Assembly: GCF_005233845.1 (NCBI RefSeq)
Contig: NZ_SZQL01000012.1
Coordinates: 1 to 64,000 of the forward strand
Direction: 5' to 3'
From: Ilyomonas limi
GTDB taxonomy: Bacteria > Bacteroidota > Bacteroidia > Chitinophagales > Chitinophagaceae
Length of the DNA: 64,000 bases
Notes under the pieces: model-generated
What the model saw: the letters and a program-made list of their open reading frames with translations, nothing else
The model's database searches: none
Told to the model about the DNA's origin: nothing
Shown here: one piece after another, positions 51,423 through 60,692 of the stretch
How the letters are laid out: the number at the start of each line of letters is the position of its first letter
Numbering within the stretch: position 1 is the first letter of the stretch
Translations under genes and position numbers: made by a program

Positions 51423-52617
51423 GGCTGATAAACATATTACCTACACACTGGCAGATATTCAGCGGTACCTGCAGGGCGGCATGACTGCCAAGGAAATGCA
51501 CGAGTTGGAGCGTGCCGCCCTCGAAGATCCTTTTTTGGCAGATGCGCTGGAAGGCTACCGCCAAGCAAATATGCAACAGGCGCAAACGCATTTATCGCAA
51601 ATTGAAAGAGCTATACAGCAGCCACAGCAGCAGGGTAAAGTAGTGCCGCTTCCACGCTACAGAAAATATCAAAGCTGGCAGGTAGCCGCGGCCGTAGTTT
51701 TATTGGCTTGTATTGGCAGTATTTCTTTTTTTATCTATTTTAAAAAAGCAAATAATGCTATGCTTGCCAAAAACGAAAGCAGCACGATGCTTCAGCAGGA
51801 TTCGGTGCAAATGCATGTGCAACAGGTTGTTCCGCCTGTAAACGATACAACTGCCATTAAAACGGATAGTGCTGAAAAGGCGCCGGCTGAAAAAGACCAA
51901 CGTTTATTAGCCAAAAACAAAAAAAGGATTATCTCAAAAAAACAACCATCAGCGGCTCAGGCAACGGCGCCAATGACTGCTATGACCAACGATAATAATA
52001 CAGCAGCGGCACAAAGTGCAAATAGTGTAATGGCAATGCGGGCGCCCGCCAGGGTACTTACCGGAACCATTACCGACAACAAGCAACAACCGGTACCTAA
52101 CGCCAAAATCATCCTGCAGGACAGCACTGCAGCAGTTACAGACAGAGACGGTAATTTTCGCATTGCCACTACCGATAGTACGGTTACTGCCAGCATTTCG
52201 GCTTTGGGATACAAACCTTTGCAAAAGCAATCATTAAGGGGCGGTTACAACAGGATTGTTTTAAAAGAAAGGCCTTTTCTGTTATCCGATGTAGAAGTGA
52301 TTAACATAGGTACTGCCGATAAAAAAGTAGCCGATACTACTGCAACAATGCCCGAAGGCGGCTGGCAATCTTTCAGGGAATATGTATATAATAAATTGCA
52401 AAAGAAATATGATACTACCCTAACGAATGCGTACATTGATGGCGATTTGCAGCTTGAGTTTTCTATTAATGATTCAGGCGAACCAAGTGATTTTAAGGTA
52501 TTACATGCGCCCGATTCGCAAACAGCTAACGAAGCCATCAGTGCCATCAAAACAGGTCCAAGGTGGACAACGGGAGATAGAAAGAATAAGCTGCGGATAA
52601 CATTGCGGTATAAATAA
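51415..52617 (+). CDS. Anti-sigma-like membrane protein with carboxypeptidase-like and TonB-C-like domains
   Basis: The 400-residue protein has a cytoplasmic N-terminus (1-80, YTLADIQRYLQGGMTAKEMHELER) of the type that holds sigma factors. One membrane helix follows (about 86-108, WQVAAAVVLLACIGSISFFIYF). A disordered linker rich in A, T and Q leads to a carboxypeptidase-D regulatory-like domain (about 215-290) and a C-terminal TonB-C-like domain (YIDGDLQLEFSINDSGEPSDF, about 343-363). Overlap with the sigma gene supports a sigma/anti-sigma pair. The periplasmic half probably senses envelope or substrate signals. Confidence 0.78.
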   Translation: MAEADKHITYTLADIQRYLQGGMTAKEMHELERAALEDPFLADALEGYRQANMQQAQTHLSQIERAIQQPQQQGKVVPLPRYRKYQSWQVAAAVVLLACIGSISFFIYFKKANNAMLAKNESSTMLQQDSVQMHVQQVVPPVNDTTAIKTDSAEKAPAEKDQRLLAKNKKRIISKKQPSAAQATAPMTAMTNDNNTAAAQSANSVMAMRAPARVLTGTITDNKQQPVPNAKIILQDSTAAVTDRDGNFRIATTDSTVTASISALGYKPLQKQSLRGGYNRIVLKERPFLLSDVEVINIGTADKKVADTTATMPEGGWQSFREYVYNKLQKKYDTTLTNAYIDGDLQLEFSINDSGEPSDFKVLHAPDSQTANEAISAIKTGPRWTTGDRKNKLRITLRYK

Positions 52618-52880
52618 TGCCTGATAAATAGCGCACAGATGACCCGGGTTGATATGCAAGGGTAAAATAGATCGGATAAATGATTGTTGAAAAATTTTAT
52701 ACTTTTAGTATTAGCAACTGCAAAGAGCAGGACGAAGAAAACTACTCAAAATGTTCTTTGCGCCTTAACGCTTAAATTCTTCCAAACAGCCTCTAATTAT
52801 TTCTTAAATTAAACCTTTATAACATTTATTCTGATAGTTAAGAACAAACTTTGTAAGAACAATATTTTATTTATTTGCAC

Positions 52881-54575
52881 ATGAAGTTGAAAATGCTCCT
52901 CGGCTGCTTGCCGGTATTATTCTTTTTTTCTACGCTATTTGCCCAGCAGCACGATATGAAAGGCTGGCAACTGCTCGACCCGGCAAAAGATAGCTTTTAC
53001 GGTATCAGTCTCAACAATACATATCAGTTTTTAGCCTCTAAAAAGCCAAAGCAGGTGGTAGTTGCAGTTATTGATTCGGGGGTGGATACCACGCACGAAG
53101 ACCTGAAAAATGTTCTCTGGCATAACCCAAAAGAAATTCCTGGCAATGGTAAAGATGATGACGGCAATGGCTATGTAGATGATGTGTATGGCTGGAATTT
53201 TTTGGGTAATGAAAACGGCGAAAACCTGAGTAAAGATGTAGATGAAAGAACGCGCGTGTATTACCGTTTCAAAAATCAGTTCTCTGGCAAAAGCATTGAT
53301 GAGGATACCATGAATGAGCTGGAAAAAGAGCAGTATAATACCTGGCTAAAAGCCGCCAGCGAAATACAATCCGGCGGCAACGACCAAACCGAGCTGATGT
53401 ACATGAATATGATGCTCAAGCTCATGCACAAGAATGATAAAAAGCTGCAGGATGAAATGCAAAAAAAGGTGTATTCTATTGATGATGTAGAGCAGTTTGC
53501 GCCCAAAAGCACCGAAGGGAAACAGGCAAAATTTGCTTTACTTACCTTAGCCAAGCTGGCCGAATTAGATAATAGTATGACAAACACCGAAATTATTAAT
53601 GAGCTGGATGATGAAATAGAAAGTAAGCAACAGTCTGTTGATGCGAAAACCACTGCACCACCCAACTATCGCGCACAAATAATAGGCGATGATTATTACA
53701 ACATCAACGACCGGTATTACGGCAACAGCGATGTAATGGCAGGCGACCCTATGCATGGTACGCACGTAAGCGGCATTATAGCAGCACAACGGGATAATAA
53801 TATTGGTATGCAGGGTGTTGCCAACGACGTTAAAATTATGATGATCCGCGCGGTACCGCAAGGTGATGAATATGATAAAGACATTGCATTGGCTATCAAA
53901 TATGCCGTAGATAATGGCGCTAAAGTCATCAACATGAGTTTCGGTAAAGGCTATTCGCCCGAAAAACAATGGGTGGATGAGGCTGTGCGTTATGCCGAAA
54001 GCAAAGATGTGCTGATTGTTCATGCTGCCGGTAACGAAGCAGAAGATATAGACAGCACTGACAATTATCCCAATTCCGACCTGAAAGCTTTTCATACCAC
54101 CGCAACCAACTTTATTACGGTTGGTGCCAGCAGCGATAAACATATTGGTAGCGGCAACATCATTGCTTCTTTCAGCAACTATGGTGCAGGTGAAGTAAAT
54201 GTGTTTGCACCAGGTGTAAAAATTTATTCTACGCTGCCGGGCGGCAACAGGTACGGCTTTTTGCAGGGCACCAGCATGGCAGCCCCTGTGGTAGCCGGCG
54301 TGGCTGCATTGATACGTTCTTATTTCCCAGACTTATCGGCTCAACAGGTAAAATATGCTATCGAAAAATCGGTGGTGCAATTGCCCGATTCGGTGCTCGT
54401 ACAGGAGCCGGGAACCAATAAAACAGTGCCGGTAAAAGATTTGTGCAGCAGCGGTGGATTTTTAAATGCCTATGCAGCCGTACAACTTGCTGCTACTTTA
54501 AAACCCGAAACGCCTGCGCAGAACAAACAGGATACACCTAAGATAAAATTGCAGAATAACATTACAAACAAATAA
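52881..54575 (+). CDS. Subtilisin-like serine protease (S8) with large helical insertion
   Basis: The ATG at 52881 gives a signal peptide (MKLKMLLGCLPVLFFFSTLF, then AQQ). The triad is D65 (VIDSGVD), H292 (MHGTHVSG) and S465 (GTSMAAP), with the oxyanion asparagine in HAAGNEAE. The D-to-H distance is 227 residues, against about 35 in subtilisin. The extra segment (about 105-260) is rich in charged helices. A loop GKDDDGNGYVDDV near 95 suggests calcium binding. It is secreted, and without a T9SS tail probably periplasmic. A 58-bp palindromic terminator follows. Confidence 0.92.
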   Translation: MKLKMLLGCLPVLFFFSTLFAQQHDMKGWQLLDPAKDSFYGISLNNTYQFLASKKPKQVVVAVIDSGVDTTHEDLKNVLWHNPKEIPGNGKDDDGNGYVDDVYGWNFLGNENGENLSKDVDERTRVYYRFKNQFSGKSIDEDTMNELEKEQYNTWLKAASEIQSGGNDQTELMYMNMMLKLMHKNDKKLQDEMQKKVYSIDDVEQFAPKSTEGKQAKFALLTLAKLAELDNSMTNTEIINELDDEIESKQQSVDAKTTAPPNYRAQIIGDDYYNINDRYYGNSDVMAGDPMHGTHVSGIIAAQRDNNIGMQGVANDVKIMMIRAVPQGDEYDKDIALAIKYAVDNGAKVINMSFGKGYSPEKQWVDEAVRYAESKDVLIVHAAGNEAEDIDSTDNYPNSDLKAFHTTATNFITVGASSDKHIGSGNIIASFSNYGAGEVNVFAPGVKIYSTLPGGNRYGFLQGTSMAAPVVAGVAALIRSYFPDLSAQQVKYAIEKSVVQLPDSVLVQEPGTNKTVPVKDLCSSGGFLNAYAAVQLAATLKPETPAQNKQDTPKIKLQNNITNK

Positions 54576-54582
54576 GCTGTAA

Positions 54583-54640
54583 TTATTATATAAAAAACCT
54601 TGATAAGCATGCATGCTTATCAAGGTTTTTTATATAATAA
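54583..54640. terminator. 58-bp perfect palindrome acting as bidirectional terminator
   Basis: Two 29-bp arms (54583-54611 and 54612-54640) are perfectly complementary with no spacer: ...ccttgataagcatg then catgcttatcaagg... Each end carries an A/T run, so transcripts from either side would form a stem followed by U-rich sequence. It begins 8 bp after the protease stop. Confidence 0.85.
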
Positions 54641-54653
54641 CTTCCTGGAAGTT

Positions 54654-54983
54654 CTAATGGCTGCAATGTATAACCTGGCAAAAATAATAGCCATTTACAA
54701 ATTCGGATAAAGAAGGAGTAATACAGGAATGACTAACAAACGTAAAAGGTTTGCTTAAATGCATTTCAAATATTCGCTGATGATAACGTATTTCCCCGAC
54801 ATAAATATCGGAGCTATTATGCGAAAATTTGAATTGCCGCCGTTTTGCGTAAATGAATATAGTGATGCGCGCGTATAGATATATTGCAAAATACAGCCGG
54901 CTTAAAACAAAGCTTGCATAATAAAAAACAAGAAAATAAAGAGAACAGCAGTTATTTAGGAAGGTGTATGCTTTCCTCAGCAT
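54654..54983 (-). CDS. Small hypothetical protein (doubtful)
   Basis: A 109-residue frame ends 14 bp from the palindromic terminator and overlaps the next gene by 32 bp on the same strand. The N-terminal half is hydrophobic and unconvincing. The C-terminal half (FKFSHNSSDIYVGEIRYHQ, FTFVSHSC, FVNGYYFCQVIHCSH) looks more protein-like. No family was recognised. It could be chance coding or a gene relic. Confidence 0.25.
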   Translation of the reverse strand: MLRKAYTFLNNCCSLYFLVFYYASFVLSRLYFAIYLYARITIFIYAKRRQFKFSHNSSDIYVGEIRYHQRIFEMHLSKPFTFVSHSCITPSLSEFVNGYYFCQVIHCSH

Positions 54984-55185
54984 ACTGCATGATGGCGGCT
55001 ATTGTTTTGTTGCGGGGAGAAGCAAGCTTTATATTGCTGAGCCTGGCGTGTGCTTCTTTCAATACCAGATACTTTTGCGATAGTGCCCAATCGGTTTGCA
55101 GGGCAGCTTCTATTTCCTTTTTCTTTTCTACACTTATTTCATCATACAAAAACGATAAGAGATCCTCAGTTGTAAATTTAGGCAT
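54952..55185 (-). CDS. Small conserved-looking acidic protein, function unknown
   Basis: From ATG at 55185 the protein has 77 residues (MPKFTTEDLLSFLYDEIS, then KKKEIEAALQTDWALSQ and a helical tail). The frame extends upstream, but those residues overlap the DivIC gene and look non-coding. The helical, charged pattern with an aromatic FLYDE resembles short anti-sigma or zinc-finger-less regulator starts. It follows the DivIC-like gene on the same strand with a 73-bp gap. Confidence 0.55.
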   Translation of the reverse strand: MPKFTTEDLLSFLYDEISVEKKKEIEAALQTDWALSQKYLVLKEAHARLSNIKLASPRNKTIAAIMQYAEESIHLPK

Positions 55186-55258
55186 AGCGGGGTGTTTGTA
55201 AAAATGATGACATGCATAATAAACGGATAGCAATAAAATATTATTGTAAATTAATTGT

Positions 55259-55570
55259 TTATTTTTTGTTAGCAAGCGTATCTACTATAAAGATGTCCTC
55301 ATTATCACGCTTCATCAGGAAATTTTCGCGTGCAAATTTTTCAATCGAAGCAGGGCTGCTCTCCAGATTGTCAAGCGTTTGCTGTGTGTTGGCAATGGCT
55401 GTTTCATAAAACGCTTTACTTTTTAGCAAAGCATTCAACTGGCGTTTGCGGTCAAGTTGTAAAAAGAGATTGTTATCGTCAAAAAACAGCATCATCAACA
55501 CAAAAGCAATTAAAGCAATCATATACTTATTGCTTACAATTTTAAATATCCGCGAAGCTGTTTTTCTCAT
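55259..55570 (-). CDS. Septum formation initiator (FtsB/DivIC-like)
   Basis: The 103-residue protein has one N-terminal membrane helix (about 17-31, MIALIAFVLMMLFFD) and then a coiled coil (about 36-72). The FARENFLMKRDNEDIFIV block is typical of the DivIC/FtsB family. It acts in the divisome, linking FtsL and FtsQ homologues. It lies 171 bp downstream of enolase on the same strand, a neighbourhood seen often in this phylum and in other bacteria (eno-ftsB). Confidence 0.85.
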   Translation of the reverse strand: MRKTASRIFKIVSNKYMIALIAFVLMMLFFDDNNLFLQLDRKRQLNALLKSKAFYETAIANTQQTLDNLESSPASIEKFARENFLMKRDNEDIFIVDTLANKK

Positions 55571-55699
55571 ATAACGGAAAACATAAATTAAATAGTGAAT
55601 ATTGTAAATGGTAAGTGAAAAACTGTTTAAAACTCACCTTTATTTCCTTTCTAACGTTTGGCCTTTCACTTACCACTCACAAAATTTTGTTCTAAAAAC

Positions 55700-55729
55700 A
55701 AATGGCAGTTATAAAGTTAACTGCCATTT
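55700..55729 (-). terminator. Terminator of the enolase gene
   Basis: aaatggcagtta (55700-55711) and taactgccattt (55718-55729) form a perfect 12-bp stem with a 6-base loop. It lies 13 bp beyond the enolase stop on the minus strand. Confidence 0.75.
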
Positions 55730-55741
55730 ATCATACTTCAT

Positions 55742-57037
<1,296 letters not shown>

Positions 57038-57247
57038 TTAATTGAGGTGCAAAGAAACAAATTCTAAGTGTATTATGTAAAAGCACAGGGAATAAATGTT
57101 TGATACGGGGCTACTATTGCGCTGGTATATGAATGAGTTTGAAATACACTGCCATTCAGGATGTTGTCTCCACCAAACAAAACCTGAAATAATTTACATA
57201 AAAGTGTGCTGTTTTTACAAATAGGAATGCAATCCTGCCGAAAGCGG

Positions 57248-57946
57248 TTATTTGCATTGCTGCCCAGGAACAAATGCCATAAAATGTTCTACCACAAAAA
57301 AGTCTTTGGTAGTGGTATCATTCAGCGAGGGGCGCAACTCAAAATGACCTTTCAGCTTTGCATACAACGGCTCGCTTTTTTTATGTATTGCTTTATTGTA
57401 AGCCGCTTTCATACTCATTGCACTGGGTGCAAGTGCCACGGGATAATTGTTGCCCATTGCACAAATGAGGATATTCATCGTATTGCCATCAGCCGAAAAA
57501 ATGCCTTCTACCGGTACGGGCTGCAGCGGTTGGAAGGGGGTATTATTACGCTGCAAAGTCAAGCGTCTATTAGTTGTATCGTATATCATCCGACCCTCAT
57601 TATCCAGCAGCTTTATAGTGGCATGATTTAAAATTTTAAACTGGCTTATACCTTCGGTGCCGGTAAGTTTTAAGATGCTGTCGGTTAGGGACCATTTGCC
57701 CAAGTCATATACAACATTTTTTCCTATATACGCCAGTTCCATAATAAAGCTGTTGTCGGGCTTCAGGTACAGCTTGGCCGCCATGCCGGGGCAATCGGCG
57801 CAGGGCAGTGTATCGTAGAAAACACCGGCTACATTCTTTGTACCAAAGCCGGTTGGCTGGTTAGCAGTACGGTTGTTATTGTTGTTGTTTTTTTTGTTGT
57901 TACAGGCAAAAAATAATAAACAGGTTAGCACAAATAAATGCTTCAT
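57248..57946 (-). CDS. NlpE-like lipoprotein (copper/envelope stress type)
   Basis: The ATG at 57946 (MKHLFVLTCLLFFACNNKK) gives a lipobox cysteine at residue 15. An Asn/Lys linker follows, then the NlpE-type domain with the metal-like motif PCADCPGMAAKLYL, strands and DSILKLTG (about 40-130). The C-terminal half (EGIFSADGNTMNILIC, MSMKAAYNKA) resembles a second small beta-domain. NlpE signals surface-adhesion or copper stress in other bacteria; here only similarity in motif is seen. The run of six asparagines in the linker is AAC/AAT-coded. Confidence 0.75.
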   Translation of the reverse strand: MKHLFVLTCLLFFACNNKKNNNNNNRTANQPTGFGTKNVAGVFYDTLPCADCPGMAAKLYLKPDNSFIMELAYIGKNVVYDLGKWSLTDSILKLTGTEGISQFKILNHATIKLLDNEGRMIYDTTNRRLTLQRNNTPFQPLQPVPVEGIFSADGNTMNILICAMGNNYPVALAPSAMSMKAAYNKAIHKKSEPLYAKLKGHFELRPSLNDTTTKDFFVVEHFMAFVPGQQCK

Positions 57947-58145
57947 AAGCGCAGGTGTATTGTGTATCAAAAGTATTCGGTTTGAAAATACCGCAATTAT
58001 TATGCACTAAATAAAAATTTAACAATAGTTATCTGGTAAAAGGAAATGGCTTGGGGCTTTTACCGTAATTGAAGATGGGAAAATAATAGCCTTCAAATGG
58101 CATTTTTGATTACAGCCAACAGCTGTTTACTATGGCTCCAAAAGC

Positions 58146-58175
58146 TGCAGCCTTCGTTAACTAATCAAAGGCTGC
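58146..58175 (+). terminator. Hairpin followed by T-run
   Basis: gcagcctt and aaggctgc pair across a 14-bp loop region (58146-58175), followed by atattttttt. No plus-strand gene ends nearby, so its role is unclear. Confidence 0.4.
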
Positions 58176-58191
58176 ATATTTTTTTGCCAAA

Positions 58192-58216
58192 AAAAGCCAT
58201 GCTTGACATGGCTTTT
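58192..58216. terminator. Terminator of the glycosylphosphotransferase gene
   Basis: aaaagccatg (58192-58201) and catggctttt (58207-58216) form a perfect 10-bp stem with a 5-base loop. It lies 22 bp beyond the minus-strand gene end. Confidence 0.8.
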
Positions 58217-58238
58217 CATTTGATCTTATTCTATTTCT

Positions 58239-59633
58239 TTAATAAGCTCTTTCCTCGCGCATAAAAATAGAAAGCAGGGTGCGCACAAATATTTTTAAAT
58301 CGAGGTTAGGCGACCAGTTTTCCATATACCAGATATCGTGTTCTACTCTTTTCTCCATCAGTTCTACACTTTCTGTTTCACCGCGGTAGCCATTGGCTTG
58401 TGCCCAGCCGGTAATGCCGGGTTTAAGAAACTGGCGTATCATGTACCTGTTAATGATGGCACTGTATTGCTCGGTATGTTTTAGCATGTGTGGGCGCGGC
58501 CCAATGATGCTCATGTCGCCTATAAAAACATTCCAGAACTGTGGAAATTCATCAAGACTGCTTTTACGTAAAAAGGCGCCAATAGGCGTTACACGCGGAT
58601 CGTTTTTAGTGGCTTGTAATGTATCGCTTTTGTCATTCACCGTCATGCTTCTAAACTTATAGCACCAGAAAGGCACGTTGTTTTTGCCCGAGCGTTGCTG
58701 TTTAAAAAATACAGGTCCTGGGGATTGCACCTTGATAATAACAGCGAGAATAGGTGTGAGCCAGGATAAGATAAACAACAGGGCAAAGCCGCTAATAGCC
58801 ACATCCACTGCTCTTTTAAAAAGGCGGTTCCTGAAATTTTGCAATGGCTCCGACCGCAAACTGATAACCGGTAGTTCATCAAGAAAGTACTCAATGCGAT
58901 GCTGCGTAGAAGCGCTGAGATTATTGTCGTGCACAAATCTTATCCGTACACAGTTTTTGTCGGCCACTTCCATCAGCTTTTGCATAGCAACACTTTGGTG
59001 TGGTAATATGGTAGAATAAATTTCGCGGATATCGTTTTTTACTGCATAATCTATACAATGGTCTATGCTGCCTACAATTTTTCCTTTATTATCAACCAGT
59101 AAGCCATCGTATTTAGTATCCGGGTTATCAAAAAAACCTTCAAACGAATACATGCTTTTGCGCTGTTGCAAAAGATTGGCAAGTTGCACGCCGGTATTGT
59201 TGTAGCCTACAATAGCTGTTTTACGTTGTAATTTGGCTTTTTCAATAAAGAATTCCAGTACATTATTAATAAAAATACGGCTGGCTATAATAAGTAAAGA
59301 ATAGGAGCAAATAATACTGAGCAATACATGATGAGGCAAGTGGGCTTTCTTTAAAAAATGAAAAAGTAGCATTTGTACACTTACATTTACAATTACGGTT
59401 TTTACAGTACGGCTGGTGATGGCACGCATGGTGGTACGGGCGCCAGATTTGTAAAGCTTGCAAAATACCGCCGAAAGCACCCAACAGCTATTGCATATAA
59501 AAAGATTAATTAGCAACCAGGAGTTGGCGGGTAAATCTATTAACCAGTATGCTAAAAGAGAGCAGCAATTGAGCAGGCATAAGTCCATGAAAAGAAGCAT
59601 GACTTTTAACAGAAATCCGTAACGTTTTCCCAT
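58239..59633 (-). CDS. Undecaprenyl-phosphate sugar phosphotransferase (polyprenyl glycosylphosphotransferase)
   Basis: The 464-residue protein from ATG at 59633 has four N-terminal membrane helices (about 8-115), a Rossmann-like middle domain (KTAIVGYNNTGVQLANLL, about 140-157) and the bacterial sugar transferase domain. The latter has KRAVDVAISGFAL near 277, YKFRSM, RKSSLDEFPQFWNV near 360 and IGPRPH. It moves a hexose-1-phosphate, probably glucose, onto undecaprenyl phosphate and so starts exopolysaccharide or capsule synthesis at the inner membrane. The other biosynthesis genes are absent from this window. Confidence 0.9.
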   Translation of the reverse strand: MGKRYGFLLKVMLLFMDLCLLNCCSLLAYWLIDLPANSWLLINLFICNSCWVLSAVFCKLYKSGARTTMRAITSRTVKTVIVNVSVQMLLFHFLKKAHLPHHVLLSIICSYSLLIIASRIFINNVLEFFIEKAKLQRKTAIVGYNNTGVQLANLLQQRKSMYSFEGFFDNPDTKYDGLLVDNKGKIVGSIDHCIDYAVKNDIREIYSTILPHQSVAMQKLMEVADKNCVRIRFVHDNNLSASTQHRIEYFLDELPVISLRSEPLQNFRNRLFKRAVDVAISGFALLFILSWLTPILAVIIKVQSPGPVFFKQQRSGKNNVPFWCYKFRSMTVNDKSDTLQATKNDPRVTPIGAFLRKSSLDEFPQFWNVFIGDMSIIGPRPHMLKHTEQYSAIINRYMIRQFLKPGITGWAQANGYRGETESVELMEKRVEHDIWYMENWSPNLDLKIFVRTLLSIFMREERAY

Positions 59634-59642
59634 AACTGTCAC

Positions 59643-60047
59643 TTTTAAACCAGTGATATTGGTAAATTATTAAATAAGTAAACTTCAGCAAATATACTAT
59701 ACATGGCTAAAGAGTTTGGCTGTTCTGTAATTTTCATCCATTTTTCAGCTTTAACCAAATCAATTAAAGCTACGATTTATAACCGGGATGTTATGCTTTT
59801 GCAGTGTATTTTATTATATAAAACGTATAACATGCTTACTTTTTAAGCAACGTTATAGGTTAAATTAATAATTTATTAAGCGATAATAGCAATATTTAGG
59901 TGCTTTGACATTAAATAAGTATAATGTCACTTTAGACAGCCGAAGTATTAAAACGACTGCCTTTAACTGCATCTTTGTTTTTTCGCTTCTATTTAGGAAG
60001 TCTTTCAGCACTATTATATTACTTTGCAACACTTAAAAAATGGATGT
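59643..60047. other. Divergent AT-rich intergenic region
   Basis: No gene was found. TTACTTTG at 60019-60026, just before the plus-strand gene, is one mismatch from a -7 box but lacks a matching -33 box. Nothing else was recognised. Confidence 0.4.
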
Positions 60048-60497
60048 ATGGAATACAGTAAAATAATTTCTGTTACCGGTTTAGGCGGTTTATACGAGTT
60101 GGCAGGCAGCAAAAACGATGGCGCCATTGTGCGCTCGCTCGAAGATGGAAGTACAAAGTTTGTTTCGTCGCGCGTACACAATTTTTCGCACCTGGAGAGC
60201 ATAGAAGTTTATACCAATCATGAAAATGTAAACCTCGCAGACGTTTTCAAGGCAATGCAGCAAAGCAGCGAACCACTGCCCGATGCTAAAGATGCAAAAG
60301 CGGTGAAAGCTTACTACGAAAAGGTATATCCCGGTATGGACTTTGACCGTGTATATGCCAGTGATATGAAGAAAATGATAAAATGGTTCTCCATTTTACA
60401 GCAAAACAATATTGAAATAAAGCTGAGAAATGAGGCGGAAACAGCAGCGACAGATGAAACAATGAACGATGAGATTCAGACCTCGGATGAGTCGTAA
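60048..60497 (+). CDS. DUF5606 family protein
   Basis: The ATG at 60048 (MEYSKIISVTGLGGLYEL) is the family start. The 149-residue cytoplasmic protein has a small N-terminal beta-domain (SVTGLGGLYELAGSKNDGAIVRSL) and a helical second part (YEKVYPGMDFDRVYASDMKKMIKW, about 87-110). The C-terminus is acidic and low-complexity. This family is near-universal in Bacteroidota, with no known function. Confidence 0.85.
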   Translation: MEYSKIISVTGLGGLYELAGSKNDGAIVRSLEDGSTKFVSSRVHNFSHLESIEVYTNHENVNLADVFKAMQQSSEPLPDAKDAKAVKAYYEKVYPGMDFDRVYASDMKKMIKWFSILQQNNIEIKLRNEAETAATDETMNDEIQTSDES

Positions 60498-60516
60498 ATG
60501 GATGCACGATGTACGT

Positions 60517-60560
60517 GTTAAGCTACAAGCCTCAGGCTGCAAGCTTCAAGTCTTGAGCGC
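60517..60560. repeat. Second copy of the 'agcttgcaagc' type intergenic repeat
   Basis: taagctacaagcctcagg, then ctgcaagcttcaag and tcttgagcgctg, resembles the reverse complement of 47641-47688. Both copies lie directly after a gene. Confidence 0.4.
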
Positions 60561-60641
60561 TGTACAAAGAAGTGTTTAAATTACACTTTTTCTCATCGAA
60601 TGAACATTTAAAATTTTAATTCACCTTTCATTTCCAACGTT

Positions 60642-60673
60642 CCCCTCTCCACACGAGTGGGAGGGGCGGGGGC
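60642..60673. repeat. G-rich palindromic repeat abutting the M3 peptidase start
   Basis: cccctctccac and gtgggagggg form a near-perfect hairpin, followed by cgggggc. The core aggggcgggggc also occurs in the thrB N-terminal region (minus strand 63867-63879). The frame of the peptidase is open through the repeat back to a GTG at 60657. Confidence 0.6.
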
Positions 60674-60692
60674 GAGTTTAAAACAACTTATT

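Noticed and set aside
57850-57910. AAC/AAT run coding six asparagines as possible phase-variable tract
   Set aside because: Codons are mixed and units are trinucleotides, so slippage would keep the frame; it is a normal lipoprotein linker.
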